Shown here one piece after another: positions 1 to 8,839 of a stretch of DNA of 64,000 nucleotides (positions are counted from its first letter, which is position 1; each line of letters opens with the position of its first letter). Under the pieces are notes generated by a model, which saw nothing but the letters and a program-made list of their open reading frames with translations, ran no database searches and had not been told where the DNA came from. Where the stretch lies: the NCBI RefSeq assembly GCF_016862315.1, contig NZ_BOMS01000076.1:42138-106137 (forward strand), in the 5' to 3' direction. Origin of the DNA: Actinoplanes palleronii (GTDB lineage Bacteria > Actinomycetota > Actinomycetes > Mycobacteriales > Micromonosporaceae). Position numbers and translations under genes: made by a program.

Positions 1-134
1 CGGGGCAGGCCGAGCTCGTCACCTCCCCACCGCTGCTCCACCTCGAAGTTGCCGAGAAATACCAGTGGAGTCCGGGCGGTGCCCAGCAGAGCCGTCCGCA
101 GCCGTCGGACGAAGGGTTCCCGTGTCGTCGTCAT
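1..134 (-). CDS. preATP-grasp/PGM1-like ligase, N-terminal fragment
   Basis: Only the first 44 or so codons are present; the gene runs off the left edge. The ATG at 134 opens MTTTREPFVRRLRTALLG and is followed by LVFLGNFEVEQRW. That phrase resembles the start of preATP-grasp proteins related to the peptide ligase PGM1 of pheganomycin biosynthesis; this is recalled similarity, not a search. It lies 10 bases beyond the KAS III-like gene on the same strand, so it is probably the next gene of the operon. If the assignment is right, it would join an acyl or amino acid unit to an amine by ATP-dependent amide formation. The catalytic part cannot be seen. Confidence 0.45.
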   Translation of the reverse strand, partial: MTTTREPFVRRLRTALLGTARTPLVFLGNFEVEQRWGGDELGLP

Positions 135-143
135 AACGTCCTC

Positions 144-1073
144 TCAGTGCTCGAAGACCGAGGCGGAGAAGGTCGAACCCAGCCCGACCGCGGCCATCAG
201 GTAGTGGTCGCCGGGCCGCAGCCGGCCCAGGTCGCGGGCCGCCACGTAGTTGAGGAAGGAGTCGGCGCAGAAGCAGTGGCCGGTGACCGGCATGTTGTCC
301 AGGAACAGGCGCTCCACGGGGATGCCGACCTTGCGCGCCACCCGCACCCAGGACACCCGGTTCACGTTGTGCGGCAACACCAGGTCGAGGTCGGTGACGG
401 TGATCCCGGCGCGCGCCACCGCGGCGAGGATCACCTCGGCGAGCGCGTCCGGATAGCGCTGCTGGAACTCCAGGGACATCTCCGCGGTCAGGGACAGCCC
501 GGCGTTGAACTCGCCGTGCGTGGCCGAGGCGTAGGACAGCAGCCGGTCACGCCGGCCGGTGCCGACCAGGATGGCGGCACACCCCTCGCCCATCAGCGCG
601 GTGCCCGGGATCATCCGGGCCGACGGGGTGAACGCCTTCTCGCCGACGAAGATCAGGGCCAGCGCGCCGTCGTCGCCGTCCTCGGCGAGCAGCCGCCCGG
701 CCAGCTCGACGGCGAGCAGGCCCGAGGCGCAGGCGTGCTGGGTGACCGCGAAGGCCTGGGCGTGCCGCAGACCGAGGGCCGCCACCACGTCGTGCAGCGG
801 ATCCTCCGGATACGGCGCGATCGCCTGCAGGGTGCGGGCCTGTATCACGTACCGCACCTGGGATTCGCGACCCCGCAGCTCGGACAGCTTCGCCGCGGCG
901 TTGAGCATCAGGTCGGTGATCGTTCCGGTCGGTTCCCGCAGCACCTCGGCCAGTCCGTAGTACCTGTGGAACATCCGGACCTGGATGTCGGTCAGGCCCA
1001 GTTCCCCGGCGAGCGCGTCGATCGGCACCCGTTCCGGCGGCAGGTAGGCGGAGACCGCTTCGAGGGCGGTCAT
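144..1073 (-). CDS. 3-oxoacyl-ACP synthase III-like protein, atypical active site
   Basis: 309 aa thiolase-fold protein of the KAS III (FabH-like) type. Cys115 sits in TQHACASG and His235 in LPHNVN, matching the catalytic Cys and His of the family. The third residue of the triad, normally Asn in a GN(T/S)xxxS motif, appears to be His266 in VTGHCFCADS. It may therefore act as an acyltransferase or hydrolase rather than a decarboxylating condensing enzyme, as known for some KAS III-like proteins of natural-product pathways. The ATG at 1073 is chosen because it overlaps the stop of the upstream ACP gene by 4 bases; the longer frame upstream only reads through the ACP. The likely acyl partner is that ACP. 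Confidence 0.85.
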   Translation of the reverse strand: MTALEAVSAYLPPERVPIDALAGELGLTDIQVRMFHRYYGLAEVLREPTGTITDLMLNAAAKLSELRGRESQVRYVIQARTLQAIAPYPEDPLHDVVAALGLRHAQAFAVTQHACASGLLAVELAGRLLAEDGDDGALALIFVGEKAFTPSARMIPGTALMGEGCAAILVGTGRRDRLLSYASATHGEFNAGLSLTAEMSLEFQQRYPDALAEVILAAVARAGITVTDLDLVLPHNVNRVSWVRVARKVGIPVERLFLDNMPVTGHCFCADSFLNYVAARDLGRLRPGDHYLMAAVGLGSTFSASVFEH

Positions 1074-1342
1074 GTGCCGGCCTCCACCGGTAGGCCGCAC
1101 AGGTACTCGGTGAGCGCGTCGATGGTCGGGTGATCCCATACGATCGTCGGTTCCAGGGACACTCCGAGGTGATCCTCGATCTCGCCGCAGAGCGCGAGCG
1201 CGTACACCGAGTCGAGCCCCAGATCGGCTAGCGGCGCGGCGGTGTCGATGGTGGCCGGGTCCCGATCGGTGAAATCCGCGACGCGGTCCTGCAGCCACGG
1301 ACGGAGCTGTCCGGCGGCCCGTTGGTTCGGCGAAAAGGTCAA
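1070..1342 (-). CDS. acyl carrier protein
   Basis: 90 aa, the usual size for a free-standing ACP. Ser45 in ADLGLDSVYAL is the expected phosphopantetheine attachment site. The gene overlaps the acyl-CoA dehydrogenase upstream by 4 bases and the KAS III-like gene downstream by 4 bases, so it is translated within one operon. It is probably loaded by the fatty-acyl-AMP ligase three genes upstream and presents the acyl chain to the two dehydrogenases and the KAS III-like enzyme. Cytoplasmic. Confidence 0.9.
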   Translation of the reverse strand: MTFSPNQRAAGQLRPWLQDRVADFTDRDPATIDTAAPLADLGLDSVYALALCGEIEDHLGVSLEPTIVWDHPTIDALTEYLCGLPVEAGT

Positions 1343-3045
1343 TTCCGGCTCCTTGGCAGGTCGGGCAGCAGGCTGTTGGACAGGTCGAAGGCCCGGCCGG
1401 CGGCATACCGGCCGGCGAGTTCCGCGTGGATCGGGCCGGCCAGCGCGGCGGGCAGTGCCGCGGAGGTGCCGTCCAACTCGCCGGCCAGCCGCAGCAGGGC
1501 CGCCGTCACCCAGACCGGGTCGGCCAGGAAGGTGGCGGGACGGCGCTGCTCGGCCAGCCAGAGGTTCAGGCAGGTGGCGGCGGCCAGCACCACGGTGTAG
1601 CGAGCGGTCAGGTCCAGCGCCGCCGGGTCGCCGCCGATCGCCAGGTCCGCCGGGCGCAAACCGAGCGCGGCCGAGCGCAGCCGAACCAGCTCACCGGCGA
1701 ACCGCTGCACCAGCCCGTGCAGCGGGCCCCCACCGGCCGGCATCGCCTCGGCCGCGGCGAGCAGCTGCGCCGCGAGCGGATCGGCTGCCGAGGCGATCCG
1801 GAGCCGGTCGAACGGCAGTGCCGGGAGATCGGCGCCCGGGTCGTACAGGCCGGGCGGCGGTTCCTGGCCGGTCGTCCACGAGCGCCGGGCCAGCCGGGGC
1901 AGTTGCGGGAGGACGGTGGCCAGGCAGGCGACCCGCGCCGCGTGCCCGAATCCGGCCGGTGCCAGGTCCCGTTGCAACTTCTGGAAGATGCCGTACTCAC
2001 CGGTGCGCCGGTAGCTCTGCGCGCCGAGCAGCTCACCGAGCCGGGCCATGGCGCGGATGGATCGACCGGACACGACGTACTTGACCGCCGAGGCGTACGC
2101 GTTGGTGTCCTCGGGGAGCAGGTGCACGGCGCGGGCGACGGTGGTGGCCAGGCAGTCGGCGATCAGCAGGTCCACGAACGCCTCGGCCAGGGCGACACGG
2201 ACCACCGGCATCGCGCCCACCGGCCGTCCGCGCAGCCATCGGTCCTCGCCGAACCGCAGCACCGTACGGAGGCCGGTGTCCAGCACGCCCAGTGTCATCG
2301 CCGGCAGCCCGGTCCGGGTCAGCTGGAACGAGCGCAGGGCGACCTCCATGGCCGAGCCGAGCGGGCCGAGTGCCACGCCCGCGTCGACCGGGCAGTGGTC
2401 CAGTTCGATCCCGCCGAGCTGCACCCCGCGCATCCCGCTGCTGTGGAACCGCGGCAGGTACCGCAACCGCCCCGGGGGGAGCGCGTCCTTCTCCACGAAC
2501 AGCTGGGTGTGGCTGCGGCCGCCCGGCGCGTCCGAGGTACGGCTGAAGATCACCATCGCGCTGCTCCGCTGCGCGTTCGTGACCACCTCCTTGCGGCCGG
2601 TGAGCAGCAGCTCGCCGGGCCGGCCCGGATCGGCCCGGAAGTCCACCCGGGCGAAGTCGTTGCCGTGAGCCAGCTCGTGGTAGACGGACGCCACCCGCCG
2701 TCCGGAGAGCAGCAGCTCCGCCAGCCGTCGCTGCTGGGCCTCGTCGCCGCCGGCCCAGACGTTGACCGAGGCGATGAACGAACTCGCGCCGTAACCGAGG
2801 CCCAGAGCCGGGTCGTGCCGGAACACCGAGCGCATCGTCCGGATCAGCCGGTCCAGTCCGGCCATCCGGCCACCCCGGGCGACCGGGACGAACTCGGCGT
2901 TGAGCCCGAAGTCGTCGAGCATCCGCTCACCGTCGGCGAACATCTCCTGCCGCTCGTCGGCCGCCAGCACGGCCCGGTTCCCGAGGGGGTTCGCCGGGTC
3001 CCACGGGTCGCCGAAGCGGCTCTCCAGATCCAGCACGGTGGTCAT
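1339..3045 (-). CDS. acyl-CoA dehydrogenase family protein (second of pair)
   Basis: 568 aa, longer than typical 380-400 aa acyl-CoA dehydrogenases because of a C-terminal extension of about 150 residues. The frame shows family features: an N-terminal helical part, the central VYHELAHGNDFARVDF region at the position of the flavin-contacting beta domain, and the YGIFQKLQRD segment shared with its neighbour. It is a diverged paralog of the next gene upstream, with a similar length and the same order of blocks. Its central motif (ELAHGNDF) departs from the TEPGHGSD of the neighbour, so the two may differ in substrate or one may be a non-catalytic partner. The ATG at 3045 shares one base with the preceding stop. 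Its role is probably to desaturate an acyl-ACP. Confidence 0.85.
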   Translation of the reverse strand: MTTVLDLESRFGDPWDPANPLGNRAVLAADERQEMFADGERMLDDFGLNAEFVPVARGGRMAGLDRLIRTMRSVFRHDPALGLGYGASSFIASVNVWAGGDEAQQRRLAELLLSGRRVASVYHELAHGNDFARVDFRADPGRPGELLLTGRKEVVTNAQRSSAMVIFSRTSDAPGGRSHTQLFVEKDALPPGRLRYLPRFHSSGMRGVQLGGIELDHCPVDAGVALGPLGSAMEVALRSFQLTRTGLPAMTLGVLDTGLRTVLRFGEDRWLRGRPVGAMPVVRVALAEAFVDLLIADCLATTVARAVHLLPEDTNAYASAVKYVVSGRSIRAMARLGELLGAQSYRRTGEYGIFQKLQRDLAPAGFGHAARVACLATVLPQLPRLARRSWTTGQEPPPGLYDPGADLPALPFDRLRIASAADPLAAQLLAAAEAMPAGGGPLHGLVQRFAGELVRLRSAALGLRPADLAIGGDPAALDLTARYTVVLAAATCLNLWLAEQRRPATFLADPVWVTAALLRLAGELDGTSAALPAALAGPIHAELAGRYAAGRAFDLSNSLLPDLPRSRN

Positions 3046-4766
3046 CACGCCTCCTCGGTGACGCCGGGGTCGAGCACGGAGGGGCGGCGGCCGGCGACCA
3101 GTGACGCGTACACCTGGTCGTAGCTCTCCGGATGGTCCGGCGCGGCGCCCAGGCGGTACAGCACCCAGGTCAGCACCGCATCGAGCCACAGCCCGCCGGT
3201 CCACAGCGGGTCGGCGCCGGCCCGCCGGTGGTTGTGCAGCCACAGATGCACCGCGCTCGCGCCGGCCACGCACAGCTCGTACCGGTGAGCGAGGTCATAG
3301 GCATCCGGTTCCACGTCGTACGGCCGCGGCCGGTACCCGGCGAGGTCGGTGTGCAGCTGATCAGTCGCGGTCAGAAGCTCCTCGGCTCGGGCCCAGGGGC
3401 CGCCCGCCGTACGGACCGCGACCACCGCCGCGGCCAGCCCGCGCAGCGGCAGACATCCCCGCGCGCCGGCCAGCGAGATCCGGTCCGGGTCCAACTCGGG
3501 CACCGGCACCCCCAGGTCGGCCAGCGACCGCAGCCGGGTCACGCCCACCGGTTCCCCGGGCCAGCCCCGCGCCAGCTGCGGGAACTGGTTGATCAGCGCG
3601 TTGCGGTTGACCGGGGTGCTGCCGTCGAAGATCCCGACGATCCGGTGGTCCCGCTCGATCTTCTGGAAGCGTCCGTAGTCCGGGATGCCGGTCAGGAAGG
3701 CGCGGGCGCCGAGCTGCTCGCCGCATCCGCTGATCAATTCATCGACGAGCTCCGGTACGAACGCCTTCAGCACCGGGGCGAGCACGCCCAACTCCTCGGT
3801 CTCCGCCGTCACCGCCCGGGTGACCAGTGCGGTGACCGCTTCGGCCAGGAACAGCATGGTGTGCAGCCGGCCCACCCCGCGCCGCAGGTACGGCACGTCG
3901 GCCAACCGCCGGCCGTAGAGCCGGCGCTCGGTCAGGTACCGCCGCACCAGGGCCAGCGCGTGATCGGCCGCGCCGAGCGACAACGCGGCGCACGCGGTAC
4001 GCGTCAACTGCAGAGCCCGCAGCACCGTCTCCAGTCCGGTGCCATGCGCCCCGATCAGGGCCGCGGCCGGCACCGGCGCGTCGTCGAAGGTGATCCCGCT
4101 GATGTCGGCGCCCCGGATACCGTGGGTCGGCTCCTTGGGCAGGCACCGGTACGAGTCCGCCGGGAGTGTCCGCTTGTCGGCGAGCAGCACGGTGAACCCG
4201 CGCGGCCCGCCGTCGGCGTCGGTACGCGCCAGCAGGCACACCACACCGGCCCGGGTGGCGTTGTTGATCAGCCACTTCGTCCCGGTCACCCGGTACCCGC
4301 CGTCGTGCCGGACCGCCGTGACCTCACCGGCGAGCAGGTCACTGCCGTGGCCCGGTTCGGTGAGCGCCCAGCAGACCGGGACCCCGGCCAGGATCGTGGC
4401 GGCGAGCGTACGGGCCTGCGCCCGGGCGGCCTCGTCCCGCAGTGGCCGGGCCCAGACCGAGGCCCCGCCGAGGAACGTCTTGCCGTGCCCGATGGCCGTG
4501 GTCAGGTCCCGGCGTGCGATCACCCGCAGCACCTGGGCCAGGGTGTCGAAGCCGCGCAGGTCACCGCCGTACGCCACCGGCACGTAGTGCGCCGGCAGGC
4601 CGAGCTGGTCCAGGTAATCGCAGATCTCGTCCGGGAACGCCTCGATCTCGTCCGCGGCGGTGACCCGGGCGTGGTTGAAGACGACGCCCGGGTCGTCCGG
4701 GTCGCCGAGCCACTCGTCGAGTTGCCGGGCCACGTCCGCGGCCAGTGGCAGGGTGGGCGCGGCCAT
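3045..4766 (-). CDS. acyl-CoA dehydrogenase family protein (first of pair)
   Basis: 573 aa flavoprotein of the acyl-CoA dehydrogenase superfamily. VCWALTEPGHGSDL and the following VTGTKWLINNA are the conserved central blocks that contact FAD and acyl substrate. QKIERDHRIVGIFDGST is the C-terminal block of the family. A C-terminal extension is shared with the next gene. The start shares one base with the stop of the fatty-acyl-AMP ligase (TGATG). Paired dehydrogenases next to an acyl-AMP ligase and an ACP are known in lipopeptide-type pathways, where they introduce double bonds into the ACP-bound chain; here that role is inferred. Confidence 0.88.
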   Translation of the reverse strand: MAAPTLPLAADVARQLDEWLGDPDDPGVVFNHARVTAADEIEAFPDEICDYLDQLGLPAHYVPVAYGGDLRGFDTLAQVLRVIARRDLTTAIGHGKTFLGGASVWARPLRDEAARAQARTLAATILAGVPVCWALTEPGHGSDLLAGEVTAVRHDGGYRVTGTKWLINNATRAGVVCLLARTDADGGPRGFTVLLADKRTLPADSYRCLPKEPTHGIRGADISGITFDDAPVPAAALIGAHGTGLETVLRALQLTRTACAALSLGAADHALALVRRYLTERRLYGRRLADVPYLRRGVGRLHTMLFLAEAVTALVTRAVTAETEELGVLAPVLKAFVPELVDELISGCGEQLGARAFLTGIPDYGRFQKIERDHRIVGIFDGSTPVNRNALINQFPQLARGWPGEPVGVTRLRSLADLGVPVPELDPDRISLAGARGCLPLRGLAAAVVAVRTAGGPWARAEELLTATDQLHTDLAGYRPRPYDVEPDAYDLAHRYELCVAGASAVHLWLHNHRRAGADPLWTGGLWLDAVLTWVLYRLGAAPDHPESYDQVYASLVAGRRPSVLDPGVTEEA

Positions 4767-6538
4767 CAGGCACGCACCCGGTCGCCGGCCCGGCGTACGG
4801 CCCGCACACCGTCGGTGAGCTGCTCGTGCTCGACGCTGAGGGCACCGGTCAGGAACAGCATCCGGGCCAGTCCACGCTGGATCTTGCCGCTGGTGGTGCG
4901 GGGCACCGTACCGGGACGGACCAGCACCACACTCACCGGGCCGGTGCCGAACTCCCGGGACAGCACCTGGCGGATCGCGGTGACCACGGCGGCGCGGGCC
5001 GCCGGATCGAGCGACCTGACCCGGCACTCCTGCACCACGACGAGTTCCTCGTGCGGCACCTCGGCGGTGAAGGCGGCGCCGACACCACGGGACAGGCTCT
5101 CGTCCACGGTGCGTACCGCCACCTCGATGTCGTGCGGGTACAGGTTGCGACCGTTGACGATCAGCAGTTCCTTGATCCGGCCGGTGACGTAGAGCTGGCC
5201 GTCGCGCAGCAGGCCCAGGTCGCCGGTGCGCAGGAAGCCACCCTCCCCGTCGGCCAGTTCGTTGCCGAACACCTCCCCGGTGGCCGCCGGGTTGGCCCAG
5301 TAGCCCCGCGCGACGCTGGTGCCACGCAGCCAGATCTCGCCGATCCGGTCCGGTGGCTGCGGCAGCCGGGTGGCCGGATCGACGATCCTGATGTCGAAAT
5401 CCGGGGTGGACTCGCCGCTGCTGACCAGCTCACGGACCGGCTCGGGGTGGCCTGCGGGGACCGTCGTCACGATGTGCCGCTCCAACTGCTCGGCGTCGAC
5501 CGTGAGCACCACCGGCGGGCGGCCGATGGTGGCTCCGCTGACACTGAGCGTGATCTCGGCCAGGCCGTACCCGGGGCAGACGGCCTCCGGTCGCAGCCCG
5601 GCAGCGGCGAACCGGCTGCTGAACGCGGCAAGGGTCGCCGCCTGCACCGGTTCCGAGCCGTTCACCGCACGCTTCCACCGGGACAGGTCGAGACCGGCGA
5701 TCTGCTCGTCGGTGATCCGCCGCGTGCACAGGTCGTACGCGAAGTTCGGTGCCGGGGAGATCTGGATGTCATGCCTGTCGATCAGCCGGAGCCAGGTGGC
5801 GGGGCGCTTGAGGAACGTCGTGGCCGACATCCCGACGCTGCAGCCGCCCTGGGTGAGCGGGGCCAGCAACTGCCCGATCAGGCCGAAGTCGTGATACATC
5901 GGCAGCCAGCCGCCGACCCGTACGCCTTCGGTGCCGCCCAGGATCTCGTTGAACGCCCGCAGGTTCGGCAGCAGGCTCGCGTAGTCCACGACGACGCCCT
6001 TGGGGTCGCTGGTGGAGCCGGAGGTGTACTGCAGGAAGGCGATGGTCGACCCGTCGATGGCCGGCCGCTGCCACGTTGTCGTCCGTACCGGGGGGACGTC
6101 GTCGAAGGCCAGGCACGGCACGTCGGACAGCCCGGACTCGGCCGCCCATTCGCGGACCGCGCCGAGGGCCGTACCGTCGGTGACCACCGCGGCCACCTGC
6201 GCGTTGTGGGCGATGCCGGCCAGCCGCTCCCGTTGCCGGCGGTATCCGTCCGGCAGCGGGGCCGGGACCGGGATCGCACCGGCGTGCTGGACGCCGAGAA
6301 AGTTCTCCGCGAAGGCGGTGCCGGGCTCGTTCAGCACGAGCACCCGGTCACCGGGACGGATCGTGCCGGCGAGCAGCGTGGCGATCTGCCGGGCCCGGGC
6401 GGCCAGGTCGCCCCACAGCACCGTACGCACCGCGGCGTCGCCCTGCCCGGGGTCGGCGTCGAAGATCAGCGCCGGGCGCTGCGGGTGGGCGGCGGCGCGC
6501 TCCTGCAGCAGGTCGACGAACGTTTTGTGCTCGGACAT
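4766..6538 (-). CDS. fatty-acyl-AMP ligase (FAAL)
   Basis: 590 aa adenylate-forming enzyme. The phosphate-binding loop is LQYTSGSTSDPKGVVV, followed by GGWLPMYHDFGLIGQ, a block typical of FAALs, and by GYGLAEITL and FLRTGDLGLL. Later come GRIKELLIVNGRNLYPHDIE and the C-terminal SGKIQRG. FAALs activate a fatty acid as acyl-AMP and pass it to a carrier protein instead of CoA; the ACP encoded three genes on is the obvious acceptor. The ATG at 6538 is preferred over one at 6589 because a GGGGGAG ribosome site lies just upstream. It is the first gene after a 115-base gap, so an internal promoter is possible. Confidence 0.92.
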   Translation of the reverse strand: MSEHKTFVDLLQERAAAHPQRPALIFDADPGQGDAAVRTVLWGDLAARARQIATLLAGTIRPGDRVLVLNEPGTAFAENFLGVQHAGAIPVPAPLPDGYRRQRERLAGIAHNAQVAAVVTDGTALGAVREWAAESGLSDVPCLAFDDVPPVRTTTWQRPAIDGSTIAFLQYTSGSTSDPKGVVVDYASLLPNLRAFNEILGGTEGVRVGGWLPMYHDFGLIGQLLAPLTQGGCSVGMSATTFLKRPATWLRLIDRHDIQISPAPNFAYDLCTRRITDEQIAGLDLSRWKRAVNGSEPVQAATLAAFSSRFAAAGLRPEAVCPGYGLAEITLSVSGATIGRPPVVLTVDAEQLERHIVTTVPAGHPEPVRELVSSGESTPDFDIRIVDPATRLPQPPDRIGEIWLRGTSVARGYWANPAATGEVFGNELADGEGGFLRTGDLGLLRDGQLYVTGRIKELLIVNGRNLYPHDIEVAVRTVDESLSRGVGAAFTAEVPHEELVVVQECRVRSLDPAARAAVVTAIRQVLSREFGTGPVSVVLVRPGTVPRTTSGKIQRGLARMLFLTGALSVEHEQLTDGVRAVRRAGDRVRA

Positions 6539-6653
6539 CAGACGCTCCCCCGCGAGTCGGTGACGTGCCGGACCAGCGTCACGCCGCATCCGGCATATGC
6601 ATAAGGCTCGATCGAGCGGGCGCTTGGGGTACCCGAACAGGTATGCCAGGAGG

Positions 6654-7808
6654 TCACGATGTCTCCTGCCAGCCGCCGAGCCAGCCCTGCGACACCCCGG
6701 CCAGGCCGATGCCCACCAGAGCCGTCCGGTGTTCGGCGGTCAGCCCGGCGGCGTCCGGCTCCGCCAGACCGGAGGCGATCCAGCTGGTCATCGCGGCCTG
6801 GGCGAGCCCCGCCCCGACGGCCGCCGGCGGCCAGACCCCGTCGGCCTCCCCCCGGCGGACCAGCACCGCGTCCGCGCCGAGCAGGTAGCCGGCCGCCCAC
6901 ACCTCCAGGGCGAGCCGCCAGTGCAGGCCCGGTGCCAGCCCGGTGACCTCGATCAGAGCGTCGAACCCGTCCACCACGTGGCTCGCGGTCACCCCGACCA
7001 GGCCGCAGTGATCGGCCCAGTACCAGCCGAACCCGTGCTCGACAGGTTCTCCGGTGCCCGGCCGCAACGGTCGCAGCAGGCACCGGCTGCGATGCAACTG
7101 CACGGTGTACGGCAGCTTTTCGCCGGAGCGGCACCGGCGCGCCAGGGCCTCCTCAGCGCTCACACTGAACTGCCAGTACTCCGGGGACAACGCCGGGGCG
7201 GGCAGGAACACCGTGGCGTGGAACCGTCCCGGATGCCCGACGATCGTCGGATCGAACCGGTGGTCGACCAGGTGCGGCACGGTTCCGACGACCGGGATGC
7301 CGGCCTCCCGGCAGAACGTCACCACCATCTCGTCGTCGTCCTTGACCTCGTCCGGGATGCCGGCCAGGTAGTCGGCCAGGTCCCGGGCCAGCTTCACCGG
7401 CATGACGAACCCTTGGGTGGGGGTCCATTCGAACAGCGACAACGGCGCGAACGGCCAGCCGGCGGTCACCGCGCGACGGACCAGGTACGAGTTCTGCGGG
7501 CTGTCCCAGTGCGAGTAGAGCGAGATGCCGTGTTCCGGGCGGGCCCCGATCGCCCGGTGCACCTGGGTGGCGAAGCCCCGGATCAGCCGGATGTCGTCCT
7601 GGAGCACCAGGTGGTGGGTGGCGCCCTCGGCGATGGAGCGCCAGGCCACCTTGGCGGTACGCAACGGGCTCGGCACCCCGTCCGGGTCCGGATCGGTCAC
7701 CACCCGGGCGTCCAGCGGGGCACAGTCGAGCACCAGTGGCGGGATGCGCTCCCGCCGGCGCGGATGGTGCATGATTGCCACGCTCAGCCGGATCTCCGCG
7801 GCCGTCAC
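6654..7808 (-). CDS. glycosyltransferase-like protein
   Basis: 384 aa. The N-terminal 240 residues look like a GT-A fold of the GT25/GT2 kind. The start LSVAIMHHPRR is followed by HHLVLQDDIRLIRG, in which QDD stands where a metal-binding DxD is expected, then TPTQGFVMP and DDDEMVVTFCREAG. The remaining 140 residues (Trp and Ala rich, for example YWADHCGLVG) match nothing I recognise. The GTG at 7808 overlaps the stop of the oxidoreductase gene by 4 bases. It would transfer a sugar onto, or build, the core made by the surrounding aminotransferase and oxidoreductase. The family call is moderate; donor and acceptor are unknown. Confidence 0.65.
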   Translation of the reverse strand: MTAAEIRLSVAIMHHPRRRERIPPLVLDCAPLDARVVTDPDPDGVPSPLRTAKVAWRSIAEGATHHLVLQDDIRLIRGFATQVHRAIGARPEHGISLYSHWDSPQNSYLVRRAVTAGWPFAPLSLFEWTPTQGFVMPVKLARDLADYLAGIPDEVKDDDEMVVTFCREAGIPVVGTVPHLVDHRFDPTIVGHPGRFHATVFLPAPALSPEYWQFSVSAEEALARRCRSGEKLPYTVQLHRSRCLLRPLRPGTGEPVEHGFGWYWADHCGLVGVTASHVVDGFDALIEVTGLAPGLHWRLALEVWAAGYLLGADAVLVRRGEADGVWPPAAVGAGLAQAAMTSWIASGLAEPDAAGLTAEHRTALVGIGLAGVSQGWLGGWQETS

Positions 7809-8839
7809 CGCGCTTGCGCGGCCGAGAAGCCGGCCGGGACGACCGGCTCCCCACCACGGCCCGCCGACCGGTAGGCCGCCTCGATCAGCGCCGTTGTGGT
7901 GACGACCTCCCGCATCGGCCGGTCCCAGCCGGTGCCCGCGGCGACCAGACCGGCGAAGTCGGCGAACATGCCGCCGAACCACTCCTGGTGGGTCTGATCC
8001 CGGCTCGGCGGGGCCAGGTCGGTCCGCTCCACCCCGTGCGCCGTACGCACCTCGGCCACCCCGTCGTGCACGTCAGCGGTACCCCCTGGACCGCTGACCA
8101 GGTAACGGTTGGAACGGGTGCCGCTGACCCAGCTCAGATCGATCTCACAGGTCCCACCACCGTTGAAATCCAGGTTCAGGCGGGCGGCCAGGTCCATCCC
8201 GCTTGCCGCGTCACCGTCCGCCCACTGCGCGAGGCAGGAGACCGTACGCGGTGCCTCGCCGAAGAGCTGGGTGGCCATGTACGCGCAGTGCGTCCCGTGG
8301 TCGAGCATGATCCCGCCCTGTGCCACCGCGACGTCCCGTCGCCAGTCCGGTTGCCACCCGGGGACCCCGCGGGCATGCGAGTCGCGGGCGATCTGGAACC
8401 GGGCCCGCAACGGGCCGCCGAGCCGCCCGCCGGTGACCGCGCCGGTGAGCACCCGCATCATCGGCGAGAACCCGTAGTTGTGCGCGGGATAGAGCAGCCG
8501 GCCACGTTCCCGGGCCAGGTTGATCAGGTCGAGGGCCTCGTCGGTACGCACCGCGACCGGCTTCTCGCAGATCACGTGCAGCCCAGCGGTGAGTGCTTCC
8601 CGTTCCAGCTCGACATGGCGGTTCGGCGGGGCGCAGATGTCGACCGCATCCACCGGCTGGGCGGCGAGCAGCTCGGCCAGCGTCGCGTAGGTGACCACGC
8701 CGGGGTCGAGCCGCAGAGCCCGGGCCCGCCGCTCCGGCGACGGGTCGAGCACCGCGACGACCCGGCCGGCGGCGACCGTACGGTAGGCGTGCAGCCGGCC
8801 CTCCCCCGCGGTGCCGAACCCGATGATGGCGATCCTCAT
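7805..8839 (-). CDS. Gfo/Idh/MocA-family NAD(P)-dependent oxidoreductase
   Basis: 344 aa, the normal family length. An N-terminal Rossmann fold begins MRIAIIGFGTAGEGR, and the family signature EKP appears in HVICEKPVAV. Members oxidise or reduce sugar and cyclitol hydroxyls (for example inositol 2-dehydrogenase) and often supply the keto group used by a transaminase. The gene overlaps the class III aminotransferase upstream by 4 bases, which fits such a two-step conversion of an alcohol to an amine. Cytoplasmic. Confidence 0.88.
   Translation of the reverse strand: MRIAIIGFGTAGEGRLHAYRTVAAGRVVAVLDPSPERRARALRLDPGVVTYATLAELLAAQPVDAVDICAPPNRHVELEREALTAGLHVICEKPVAVRTDEALDLINLARERGRLLYPAHNYGFSPMMRVLTGAVTGGRLGGPLRARFQIARDSHARGVPGWQPDWRRDVAVAQGGIMLDHGTHCAYMATQLFGEAPRTVSCLAQWADGDAASGMDLAARLNLDFNGGGTCEIDLSWVSGTRSNRYLVSGPGGTADVHDGVAEVRTAHGVERTDLAPPSRDQTHQEWFGGMFADFAGLVAAGTGWDRPMREVVTTTALIEAAYRSAGRGGEPVVPAGFSAAQAR

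Noticed and set aside
3132..5192. Long plus-strand open frame of 686 codons
   Set aside because: It is antisense to the acyl-CoA dehydrogenase genes. Its product is Arg/Gln/His/Gly rich with no domain, while the opposite strand has clear family motifs.
6538..7134. Minus-strand frame of 198 codons between FAAL and the GT-like gene
   Set aside because: It overlaps the GT-like gene in another frame with Arg/Gly-rich composition. It is a shadow, although it ends exactly at the FAAL start.
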